This document shows positions 25,601 through 34,897 of a DNA stretch of 64,000 nucleotides, one piece after another. The notes under the pieces are model-generated. The model was not told where the DNA came from, did not search any database, and worked only from the letters and a program-made list of their open reading frames with translations. Made by a program: the position numbers and the translations under genes. Every line of letters begins with the position of its first letter. Positions within the stretch are counted from its first letter, which is position 1. Source of the stretch: Liolophura sinensis (lineage: Eukaryota; Mollusca; Polyplacophora; Chitonida; Chitonidae); the NCBI RefSeq assembly GCF_032854445.1, contig NC_088304.1, positions 22,023,704 to 22,087,703 on the forward strand, given 5' to 3'.

Positions 25601-25718
25601 TAAGGGAAAGAATCAGAGATTGTTACGGTGGAGTTTATTGTTGCAGGAATACAATCTTAAAATCAAACATGTAAAGGGAAAAGATAATGTTATTGCAGAT
25701 TGCTTGTCTCGTGTATAA
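22665..25718 (+). pseudogene. pol of LTR element: integrase, RT, RNase H (one stop)
   Basis: The open frame continues upstream without ATG from about 22626 (LLLGNDLAGDKVM), so a one-base shift near 22620 separates it from protease. Order, counted from the ATG at 22665: HHCC zinc finger (H160, H167, C197, C200); integrase core D231, D290, E326 (DD35E); GPY/F module near residue 465; RT with LLKGFWQVPL and catalytic YIDD near residue 752; RNase H from about residue 895 with VDASD, EKECL and TDHNPL. A TAG at 25593-25595 interrupts RNase H, and the same frame then runs on through KGKNQRLLRW and KGKDNVIADCLSRV to TAA at 25718. No domain is missing, so this copy was disabled recently. Confidence 0.93.
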
Positions 25719-25836
25719 GTTGTGTATAAAATGTTTAATTACATGTGGTTTTACAATGTTGTATATATTATTGTTTAACATATATTGTTTAACATATATT
25801 GTAAGTATAAAAAAAGTTAGGAAAACTTTTTTTTTC

Positions 25837-25850
25837 TTGAAGGGTGGGTG
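25837..25850 (+). promoter_or_regulatory. Polypurine tract
   Basis: A purine-rich stretch, TTGAAGGGTGGGTG, directly precedes the 3' LTR and is the expected plus-strand primer site. Confidence 0.6.
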
Positions 25851-26620
25851 TGTTATGTGCACGACTGCCGTCAGTTTCTAAATATAGCTTGCCACTGTTT
25901 ATATATGCTAAGTTCAGGGAGTGCTGTTTGCCTCTGCCTTAGAATGTTCCAGAATACGCTCAGTTCGGTGCCTGTTTGTTTACATCAAGTGTTCAGGAAT
26001 TTTCTTATTCTAGACAATTCCACCAGGCTATATAAGACCTATGAAAGCAGGTCAAACGGAGAGAACAGAGAACGGAGAACGGAGAATTATTGAGAGTTTT
26101 GGATGCTTTCGCTGTGTATTATTTTAGTAGGCCTTTTGTGCTGAATTTTGGTGTTTTTATAGCCTCTGGCTTTGTTATATCCTATCTCCACCGAGCACTT
26201 GTTCAGTCTGAACTTGTATGTTTAATTTGTGCTCTTGTATACACAGTGCTTATTAGTACACGGACCCTGTCTGTGGAATTTTGTGTATATTTCGTCATAC
26301 ACTCAGTTATACTGTGGATTTTCCCTCTTGTGAATTTGCCTCTGAGCATTTATGCCTGTGTGGTACATATATTCTGGAATATATGCGTCCGTTTGGACTT
26401 GACACCGTAAGTACTTTAGTATTTGTATAGATACTGCTATCCTTTCTTGTTAAACTTAAGTACTTTAGTATTTGTATAAATCTTATTATCTGTTCTTGTT
26501 AAGCTAATAAATTGTTGTAAAATAAAATCTGCTGGTTTTGGTTACTTTTTTGTGCGGCTAAACTGTCGTGTATTTCGAACAAGCCATCTCTTTATAATAC
26601 AGGCAGTTTGGGTCGTAACA
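25851..26620 (+). repeat. 3' LTR
   Basis: 770 bp, nearly identical to the 5' LTR. It has an extra GGAGAAC-type repeat near 26070 and a 2-bp indel near 26368, plus scattered substitutions. TATATAAG is at 26029-26036. Confidence 0.95.
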
Positions 26621-27079
26621 GCTTCTAGTGCAGTTTCACTGTATACGTATGCGGACTAGACGCGTCTAAACTGACCATACACGAGCGTCTCATAAAACCA
26701 CATCAATGGTTCTCCAACGGTGGATGTACTGGATCTCCAAAATATCCATCCATTCTTTTACCATATACATATTCAGTATATAGTATGTACACAGTAGATG
26801 ATCGTCATGATAAGATTTGGGGAGAATGATTTGAGGGTAATGAAGTCTCACAGCTGGTGAAGCTCGTCTACCTCAACATGACATATCTAGTTGTGAGAAT
26901 CTATTCAAAGCACGGTTGGCATTATTAGGTACAGATTTAGACAGAACACTCTTGAGGAATGTAAGGACCACATGGTTTCACTGATGGATGGACTGACATC
27001 AGACAGAGGTGATCTTCTAAAGTGACAGTTGATGCACTTGTCATCAGTATTACGCCACTCGGCGTTCCTAAGGACTTAC

Positions 27080-27221
27080 CTTCCAATGTTAAACCTGTCG
27101 ATATCCCCAGGAATAACAACCATGTCGCTTGTGGCCCCTGCCTCTCCTAAGAGCACCAGGTTGGCTGAGGCGTTGGCGTCGGCGTGTTTTACATCACAGA
27201 TCTTGAAGATCAGTCTGAACT
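27080..27221 (-). pseudogene. PLAT-like exon, array copy F (acceptor lost)
   Basis: The frame and GTAAGT donor are intact, but the acceptor that reads CTACAG in most copies reads CTACCG here, so normal splicing into this copy is not expected. Confidence 0.5.
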
Positions 27222-28299
27222 CGGTAGAGGGATTTCAAAACATCAGGAACACTCACATACATGTCTTAAATTTACTTTCACGCTTTTGCAAATAGCTTAA
27301 GACTACAAGACATATCAAAACCCCTGTTAGGTTACTGATAGAAAGAGGGTTACGGTTCTTGAGATTTTGAACTTGTACTACCAATGGAATAGCTTCTAAT
27401 GAAATAAGAACTGTTCTCCACAATCAATGTTAGTCTAACAAAGCAATAACTGCTCCCTCGGCCTTCACACCAACTTCAGAAAGGCTATTTACATGAATTT
27501 ACATGAACACATAGACTAAAATCCTGACTAAGGTAACTTGCCAAGAGGTCGAAGGCCCTATTTCACGGGAACGTACGACTATTTCCCAGCTGTCACACTG
27601 TCGTTGCTGCTCTGGCAAATCATCTCATGGAAACATCTCACAAATACCTCGTTATCTCACAATTTTAGCTTACAGTTCTGTACTACCAATGGGATAGCTT
27701 CTAATAAAATAAGACAATCAATGTTAGTCTAACAAAGCAGTAACTGCTCCCTCGGCCTTCACACCAACTTCAGAAAGACTACATGTAGCTTGTACACATG
27801 TACCTCCTTGTACAATTTAATTGTCTCTTTAGCCTACATTAGTGTGAGTGGTGAGGCTTGTAGGATCAGCTTCCCACATTTCGCTCTGTAGTCGATCAAA
27901 TAGGACATTTGAGATAGCCACATGCGATTAAGCCTCTATTCAGCATACAGGCCCATAATCAATTGTACAGCCTGACGTGTAATGTGATTGTATGTTAAAT
28001 GTGATCACACAACAGCATTTTCAATAATTCTAAACCAGTGAAGTCTAATAATTTGAAATTAACATCATTGCATTTTTTTTACCTAATTCTGCTTCAGCCA
28101 TGGTGCTAGAGGCGTGTAAATTGGGATTCATGCCTGGAATATTCATTGTCTGCCCGGCATCATTGAAAACTGATGACCGCCTCTCTCTTGTGTGTTACCG
28201 GCTTTATTTCTTATTTGTATAATTTCTTACATACCATTGTCTTTGGGAGTTAAGTGTTAAACGTTGTTTTGGAAATGGATCTTGCGATTATTGACTTGG

Positions 28300-28393
28300 A
28301 ATATAAGCGTCAAGTCCGACATTCATATACGTAAAAGGAACGCCTTTTACGGACTACGAATGGTATATGAATGTCGGACTTGACGCTTATATT
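28300..28393. repeat. Nested palindrome, array copy F
   Basis: Outer arms and inner stem-loop are both intact and essentially identical to copy B. Confidence 0.92.
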
Positions 28394-31058
28394 GCTACTA
28401 TTTATGAATTTACATGAACACATAGACTAAAATCCTGACTAAGGTAACTTGACAAGAGGTCGAAGGCCCTATTTCACGGGAACGTACGACTATTTCTCAG
28501 CTGTCACATTGTTGTCGCTTTTCTGGTTTTATTCTTTGCAGTATGTCTTTAACTATATTGTCAAAACCGTTTTTAGTATGTGGATTAAATCCAACATGAA
28601 CATATGTTTGGATCTTGTTTAAGAAAATATGGGGAAGTGCTTCTATTTTCTTCCAGCGAACCCACAACAACAGCGAATTTTATCTAGCAAATAAACCTTA
28701 CAGACTTAAATATAGTCTGAGCGAAGCTGTCTGATGCGTTCTTCTTCCTCCTAATGTCTCTTACATATCCACCTTGGCAGTATATCAGCATTTTGTGACG
28801 ACGAAATGATCGGAGAAAGCTTGTTTACACCAATGCTCCTATGATCATGGTCGCTCCCACTTAGTGCACATGAACTGATTTTAGGTCTAGTTAATAGTTG
28901 TATTGTCTGCAAGTAAAAGTATTTACAACAACACCGTACAACAGCATCTGCCGAAGTTACTCTGTTAGCTTCATCCATGTCCACAGCTATGGTGAAGGAC
29001 AGAATAGAGGTGACATATCTTGTATAAGGCACAGATTATAAGACAGCACGTGCAGGTGGATTAGTTATACACACATGGCGATAAAGGACCCGCATCATAC
29101 AACAGATCTAAATTGAACATGTGCACAGGTTTCAGAGGAATTTCAACACACCTGTACTGGGTTCCACAAGATTAGCCAATCCCAGGACAGTCAAAATCCA
29201 CACAAGGCAAATCATCTCATGGAAACATCTCACAAATACCTCGTTATCTCACAATTTCGCGCGAGATAAGTCACTGCCCACAGTTTAGCTTTTAATAGAC
29301 AGGATCGACGCATGTTTTCAGTTGACAATTGGTCACAAGGGTTATCTCCCTTAAAAACTGAGCGTCTGCTTCAAGCCATGTCGTGAACACTTACCTGTAA
29401 ATCCGGCCCAGGAAAAGAAATGTTGTATTGTCTGCAAGTAAAAGTATTTACAACAACACCGTACAACAGCATCTGCCGAAGTTACTCTGTTAGCTTCATC
29501 CAGGTCCACAGCTATGGTGAAGGACAGAATAGAGGTGACATATCTTGTATAAGGCACAGAGTATAAGGCAGTACGTGCAGGTGGATTAGTTATACACACA
29601 TGGCGGTGAAGGACCGCATCATACAACAGATCTAATATTGAACACGTGCACAGGTTTCAGAGGAATTTCAACACACCTGTACTGGGTTCCACAAGATCAG
29701 CCAATCCCAGGACAGTCAAAATCCACACTAGGCAAATCATCTCATGGAAACATCTCACAAATACCTCGTTATCTCACAATTTTGCGAGAGATAAGTCCGT
29801 GCACACAGTTTAGCTTTTCCCAGACAGGATCGAACAGAAGGTTTTCAGTTGACAATTGGTCACAAGGGTTACCTCCCTTAAAAATGGAGCGTCTGCTTCA
29901 AGCCATGTCGTGAACACTTACCTGTAAATCCGGCTTAGGAAAAGCAATGTAGTAAAGAGCCACCAAACATATGCAGACAAAACGTTTCTAAGTGTTAGGC
30001 TAACATGTAAGCCTCCAGGATTCCTAGGTCAAAACATGCGCAACAGATATTGCTGATAAATTTAGTTCGCTTAAAACAGGTAAAAGAAATCCTTAAAACA
30101 AGGCTTTCCTCGAAAATGACACACTACTCTCAGTCACGACGTGAAAACTTACTTATAAATCTGACGTAGTAAATAAACATGGCAAAGACCCGACACAGGT
30201 TTGTCCCCTAATGTAATGCGATCAGGTCAGCCACCAGGTTTCCCCAATTCAACGCATGCGCGACAGACATGGCTGATTTAACTTGAACTACCAAAAACAT
30301 GCAAAGTCAAACGATCGAATATGGCAGACAAGAGCAAAACTACATATCCTGGACAAAACAACATCACGAAAATACTAAAGTTTTATTAATACTGGTAAAA
30401 TACTACAAAACAAATGAATAAAACCCAAACAAATTCAACTATTTTGGTGGCGGCCATTGGGCCCCTAAACAATAGGCCATCGACCAGTAGACCCCTGACA
30501 AACAGGCTGACATTGGTTAAGCTAGAACATTCTCCGCGGTTATATGCCTGAAAACGACACAGCCTGAATGAGGATTTGTTTTTTCCCCAGAATTTTTCCA
30601 TGTGTGCTTCTAGTGGAGTTTCAGTGTATACTTATGCGGACTAGACGCGTTTAAACTGACCATACACGAGCGTCTCATAAAACCACATTAATGGTTCTCC
30701 AACGGTAGATGTACTGGATCTCCAAAATATCCATCCATTCTTTATACCATATACATATTCAGTATATACTATGTACACAGTAGATGAACGTCATGATAAG
30801 ATTTGGGGAAAATGGTTTGGTGCTAATGAAGTCTCACAGCTGGTGATGGTCGTCTACCTCAACATGACATATCTAGTTGTGAGGATCTATTCAAAGGACG
30901 GTTGGCATTATTAGGTACAGATTTAGAAAGAACACTCTTGAGGAATGCAAGGACCACATGGTTTCATTGATGGATGGACTGACATCAGACAGAGGTGATC
31001 TTCTAAAGTGACAGTTGATGCACTTGTCATCAGTATTACGCCACTCCTAAGGACTTAC

Positions 31059-31578
31059 CTTCCAATGTTAAACCTGTCCATATCCCTGCGAATAACAACC
31101 ATGTCGCTTGTGGCCCCTGCCTCTCCTAAGAGCACCAGGTTGGCTGAGGCGTTGGTGTCGGCGTGTTTTACAATACAGGTCTTGAGTGAGTGAGTGAGTG
31201 CTTGGGGTTTAACGTCGTACTCAACAATTTTTCAGTCATATGATGACGAAGGAATCATTAGGGTGCATGCACGTGTAATGTGCCTCCTTGTTGCAGGACG
31301 GATTTCCACCGCTCTTTTATTTAGTGCTGCTTCACTGAGACCACTTACCGAAGGCAAGTAAGCCGCCCCGCCCGAGCCATTATACTGATACGGGTCAACC
31401 AGTCGTTCCACTATCCCCTTCACGCTGAACGCCAAGCGAGGAAGTTGCAACTTCCTCTTTTAAAGTCTTAGGTGTGACTCGATCAAGGATTGATCCTGGA
31501 TCTACCGGTCCCGAAGCGGACGCTCTACCAACTGTGCTATCCGGGCCGGTTCACAGGTCTTGAAGATCAGTCTGAACT
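31059..31578 (-). pseudogene. PLAT-like exon, array copy G (split by SINE)
   Basis: The exon copy is interrupted by the SINE at 31186-31552, flanked by duplicated ACAGGTCTTGA. Donor and acceptor remain at the ends, but the inserted sequence destroys the frame. Confidence 0.65.
31186..31552 (-). mobile_element. tRNA-derived SINE in exon copy G
   Basis: About 367 bp, inserted in minus orientation: the (ACTC)n tail appears as GAGTGAGTGAG at the left. The tRNA-like head lies at the right, with an A-box-like TAGCACAGTTGGTAGAGCG and a B-box-like GGATCAATCC on the minus strand. A perfect 11-bp target duplication, ACAGGTCTTGA, flanks it (31175-31185 and 31553-31563). Its 3' end resembles the end of the LINE at 39800-39856. 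Confidence 0.92.
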
Positions 31579-31822
31579 CTGTAGAGGGATTTCAAAACAT
31601 CAGGAACACTCACATATATGTCTTAAATTTACTTTCACGCTTTTGCAAATAGGTTAAGACTACAAGACATATCCAAACCCCTGTTAGGTTACTGATAGAA
31701 AGAGGGTTACGGTCCTTGAAATTTTGAACTTGTCTTAGCAGTTATTCCCCTTGTGGTCCTACCAATGGGATAGCTTCTAATAAAATACGAACTGTTCTCC
31801 ACAATCAATGTTATTGACTTGG

Positions 31823-31916
31823 AATATAAGCGTCAAGTCCAACATTCACATACGTAAAAGGAACGCCTTTTACGGACTACGAATGGTATATGAATGTCGG
31901 ACTTGACGCTTACATT
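31823..31916. repeat. Nested palindrome, array copy G
   Basis: Outer arms present with a few mismatches; inner stem-loop intact. Sequence between the exon copy and this palindrome has been deleted, so the palindrome lies closer to the exon than in unit B. Confidence 0.88.
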
Positions 31917-32297
31917 GCTACTATTTATGAATTTACATGAACACATAGACTAAAATCCTGACTAAGGTAACTTGACAAGAGGTCGAAGGCCCTATTTCAC
32001 GGGAACGTACGATTATTCGCAAGCTGTCACATTGTTGTCGCTGCTCTGGTTTTACTCCTTGCAGTATGTCTTTAATTATATTGTCAAAAGCTGGTCTATA
32101 ACCGTTTTTAGTATGTTGATTAAATCCAACATGAACATATTTTGGGACCTTGTTTAAGAAAATATGGGGAATTGCTTCTATTTTCTCCTAGCGAACCCAC
32201 AACAACAACGAGTTTCATCTAGCAAATAAACCTTACAAACCTAAATAAAGTCTAGACGAACCTGTCTGATGCGTTCTTCTTCCCTCCTAATGCCTCT

Positions 32298-32960
32298 TAC
32301 ATATCCACCTTGGCGGTATGTCAGCATTTTGTTACGACAAAATGATCGAAGAAAACTTGTTTACACCAATGCTCCTATGATCATGGTCGCTCCCAGTTAG
32401 GGCACATGGACTGATTTTAAGTCTAGTTAATAGTAAAAATATTTACAACAACATCGTACAACAGCATCTGCCGAAGTTACTCTGTTAGCTTTATCCATGT
32501 CCACACCTATGGTGAAGGAGAGAATAGAGGTGACATATCTTGTACAAGGCAGAGATTACAAGACACCGCATGCAGGTGGGTTAGTTATACCACACATGGA
32601 TCTATACTGAACATGTGCACAGGTTTCAGAGGAATTTCGACACACCTGTACTGGGTTCCACAAGATCAGCCAACCCCAGGACAGTCAAAATCCACACAAG
32701 GCAAATCATCTCATGGAAACATCTCACAAATACCTCGTTATCTCACAATTTCGCGAGAGCAAAGTCAGTGACCACAGATCGGCTTTCCGGGAACAATGAA
32801 ACAACAGCAGTAAAAACAGGCGTTTAATTGGCAAATGCCAACAAGGGTTATCTCCCTTTAAAACGTCTCCTTCAAGTCTCCTGTAAATCCCATTCAGTAA
32901 AAGCAATGAAGTATAGAGCCACTAAACATATGCAGACAAAACGTTTCTAAGTGCTATGCC
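32298..32960. repeat. Array unit H, left part, variant type, broken by LINE
   Basis: Unit sequence continues to the LINE insertion at 32960/32961 and picks up again at 39857 after a duplicated 16-bp target. It matches the diverged variant seen at 6800-7619 better than the majority type, for example in the shared CTAAGTGCTATGCC stretch. Confidence 0.85.
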
Positions 32961-33561
32961 CCCCGTGGGATTTCCGGGGTGATAAGAATAGGACCTCAGC
33001 CCTCTAGGCAAGCTTGTCGTAAAAGTCGACTAACCTAGAGCTCTCCCGTGTAAGCCCGGTGAATATAATAGGCTCACATCTTCCCGGTTGTGTGAGAGGG
33101 AGCCGGAGAGAGATCTGTTTGTCGTGGGTTGAAACCCGTAATCTACGAGGACGGGATGCTGGTGGCTGAGGGCGTGTTGGTCTTGCAAGATCCTCACGCC
33201 CAACACGTCACTTTGGCTCTAACCTGGAGAGAGACGGTAGGTCGGATGGACCCGGTCCGATCAATCGGCTGGTCACGTCAAGCCCTACACTTGATCCCGT
33301 TTGTTATTCTTTGTCTTACAGAGATGTCAAGTTGGCTCTTTTTTAGATGCTCTTCCTTTGGGGTCAATGCAGAAGGCGGTGGCTAATGGGTCAATCGAGT
33401 AGATTGAATTTAACCTTTTGGTATAACTCAATCTGTTCGAGTATACCTTGCGTGGATTCCCTGTTTTTATTCTCTGCTGGTCATCCGCAGAGGTAGATTC
33501 GCCCTTGTTGGCACTCCGTGATGGGTGGGGGACACTTAAGGCGAAATTGATAAAATAAATA
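32961..33561 (+). promoter_or_regulatory. 5' untranslated leader of LINE
   Basis: A GC-rich start, CCCCGTGGGATTTCCGGGGT, contains a short inverted pair, CCCCGTGGGA/TTTCCGGGG. The full 5' end next to the target duplication suggests a full-length insertion. An internal promoter would be expected here, but no specific motif was recognised. Confidence 0.6.
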
Positions 33562-34897
33562 ATGGCCTCGTTTCAAATTTCAACTTCAGTTATACCCAAT
33601 AGATCTTCCTCTCAGCCGACTACAAGTGCTGATAAAAACAGGAAGTTATAAGTTTTCTCAGACTCTCTTGATACTGGACAGGACGGCTGGCCGGCTTTTA
33701 TTGTTCTCTCGACTAAGAGTTAACAAAAGCCGGCCTCCGAAATTCAGCCTTTTGTATTGAAAAGGGCTCTCCAGGGCACAGCTGGAACATTAAAAACCAT
33801 TCAAAAGTTAACATCCGCAGACATTCTCATTGAATGTTTCCGGAAGCAACAGTCAAAAAATTTATTGTCATTGACTAAAATATCTGATATACCTGTTTTC
33901 GCATCCTCGCACAATTCCCTCAACAGCTGTCAGGGGATAATTCGTGATCGGGATGCTGATATTATTGACTTGTCTGAAGAGGAAATATGCGCAGAACTGA
34001 AATCACAGGGTTTTACCAGAGTTAAACGCTTCACTATGAAGAAATCTGGCAACATCATTCAACTTAATACATATGTTTTGACCTTCAACACAACCTCGTT
34101 TCCGTCGTATATTTACATTGGCCCGTATAGGGTTAGTGTAGATTTATACATTCCTAACCCTACACGTTGCTTTAATTGCCAAAAATTTGGTCTCGGTAAG
34201 GGCCAATGTAAAAATAATCTGGTTTGTTTTAGATGCGGCAGTGAGGGTCATGATGGTTTCGACTGCAGCAGCACAGTTAAGTGTTGTAATTGCAGTGGAG
34301 ACCACATGGCCTCCTCCAAGGACTGTCCATTTTTATTAAAGAAAAGCAAATAATAAATCTAAAAACTAAAAATATTATCTCTTGTCAGGAGACCCGCAAA
34401 TTGGCCTCCCTCTCTAACACTTCATAGCAATCTTCGTTTGCCAATGTGGTCAAGCGAACTACAACATCTGTTGGAACTCAAACTTCATTAACATGGTCAA
34501 TTGGAAACGACAAAGCTAGCTCCACATCTTTACAACCTGCTGCTCAACACAGACCACCGTAGAACAGCAAATAAAACCAGTCAATAATAAACAACAAACT
34601 GATAGACCTGAACTTAACCAATTCAAAAACAAAACTGCCAAAACCAAATCTGGAAATAAATATAATAATGATAATAGTAAACCTAATGGTCCCACAGAGC
34701 GTTCCTCTAAGGCCACTAGGGACCCTGTCCAAATTTTTAATAGGTTTGGATCGTTGGAGGACGTTGGTGCTACAACATCGGATGCGGATGTGATGGATAC
34801 ATCGCCCTCACCAGGGAGATCTTCCAGCCGATCTCCAAGGAAGAGTCGTCCTCGGTCCAAACATAAAGAGAAATCTCCTATAGGTATCCCTCCATAA
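33562..34897 (+). pseudogene. LINE ORF1, zinc-knuckle RNA-binding protein (two or more stops)
   Basis: ATG at 33562 begins MASFQISTSV. The frame is interrupted by TAA at 33649 and TAA at 33721 but otherwise open to 34353, ending in three knuckles: CFNCQKFGLGKGQC, CFRCGSEGHDGFDC and CCNCSGDHMASSKDC. After further breaks near 34360-34640, the C-terminal tail is recognisable as RFGSLED and a Ser/Pro/Arg-rich MDTSPSPGRSSSRSPRKSR, ending at TAA 34895-34897. In this family the protein packages the LINE RNA. Confidence 0.85.

Larger units (their letters stand above)
20058..26620 (+). mobile_element. Gypsy-class LTR retrotransposon with Gmr1-like domain order
   Basis: A full-length element of 6563 bp with two LTRs, tRNA-Pro-type primer site, gag, protease, pol and polypurine tract. 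It is flanked by the 4-bp duplication GCTT (20054-20057 and 26621-26624), which matches the unsplit target GTGTGCTTCTAGTG in other array units. The pol order is integrase before RT and RNase H. RT and protease are Ty3/gypsy-like, so this matches the Gmr1 group described from deuterostomes. LTRs differ by roughly eight substitutions and two short indels by eye, so the insertion is fairly recent. Two frameshifts and one stop make it non-autonomous now. No envelope gene is seen. Confidence 0.95.
18798..28761. repeat. Array unit F, carrying the LTR retrotransposon
   Basis: The LTR retrotransposon at 20058-26620 interrupts the unit, and the unit resumes directly after a 4-bp GCTT duplication. The stretch 27400-27790 is a mosaic: a segment present once in other units appears twice around a displaced fragment from elsewhere in the unit. 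The PLAT-like exon at 27080-27221 has lost its acceptor AG. The palindrome is at 28300-28393. Confidence 0.85.
28762..32297. repeat. Array unit G, with internal duplication and SINE
   Basis: About 450 bp of this unit is repeated in tandem (roughly 28900-29400 and again 29425-29900). A SINE sits in the exon copy at 31186-31552. The palindrome is at 31823-31916. The interval between exon and palindrome is shorter than in unit B, which indicates a deletion near 31805. Confidence 0.85.
1..32944. repeat. Tandem array of a ~3.2 kb unit
   Basis: The same ~3.2 kb sequence recurs head to tail. The landmark TACATATCCACCTTGG occurs at about 41, 3202, 6421, 12600, 15580, 18798, 28762 and 32298. Undisturbed spacings are 3161, 3219 and 3218 bp; longer or shorter ones are explained by inserted elements and deletions. 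Copies look a few percent diverged by eye. Short ORFs recur at the same places in most copies, but substitutions between copies often change the residue, so plus-strand coding is not supported. On the minus strand one PLAT-like exon per unit is the best coding candidate. Parts of the unit are also found diverged outside the array (47.1, 58.3, 61.3 and 63.2 kb), so it incorporates older interspersed repeats. Confidence 0.95.

Noticed and set aside
33129-33386. 85-codon frame in the LINE leader
   Set aside because: It is in the untranslated leader, with no resemblance to ORF1 or known domains.
34516-34860. Minus-strand 114-codon frame with hydrophobic stretch
   Set aside because: It is antisense to the Ser/Arg-rich C-terminus of LINE ORF1.
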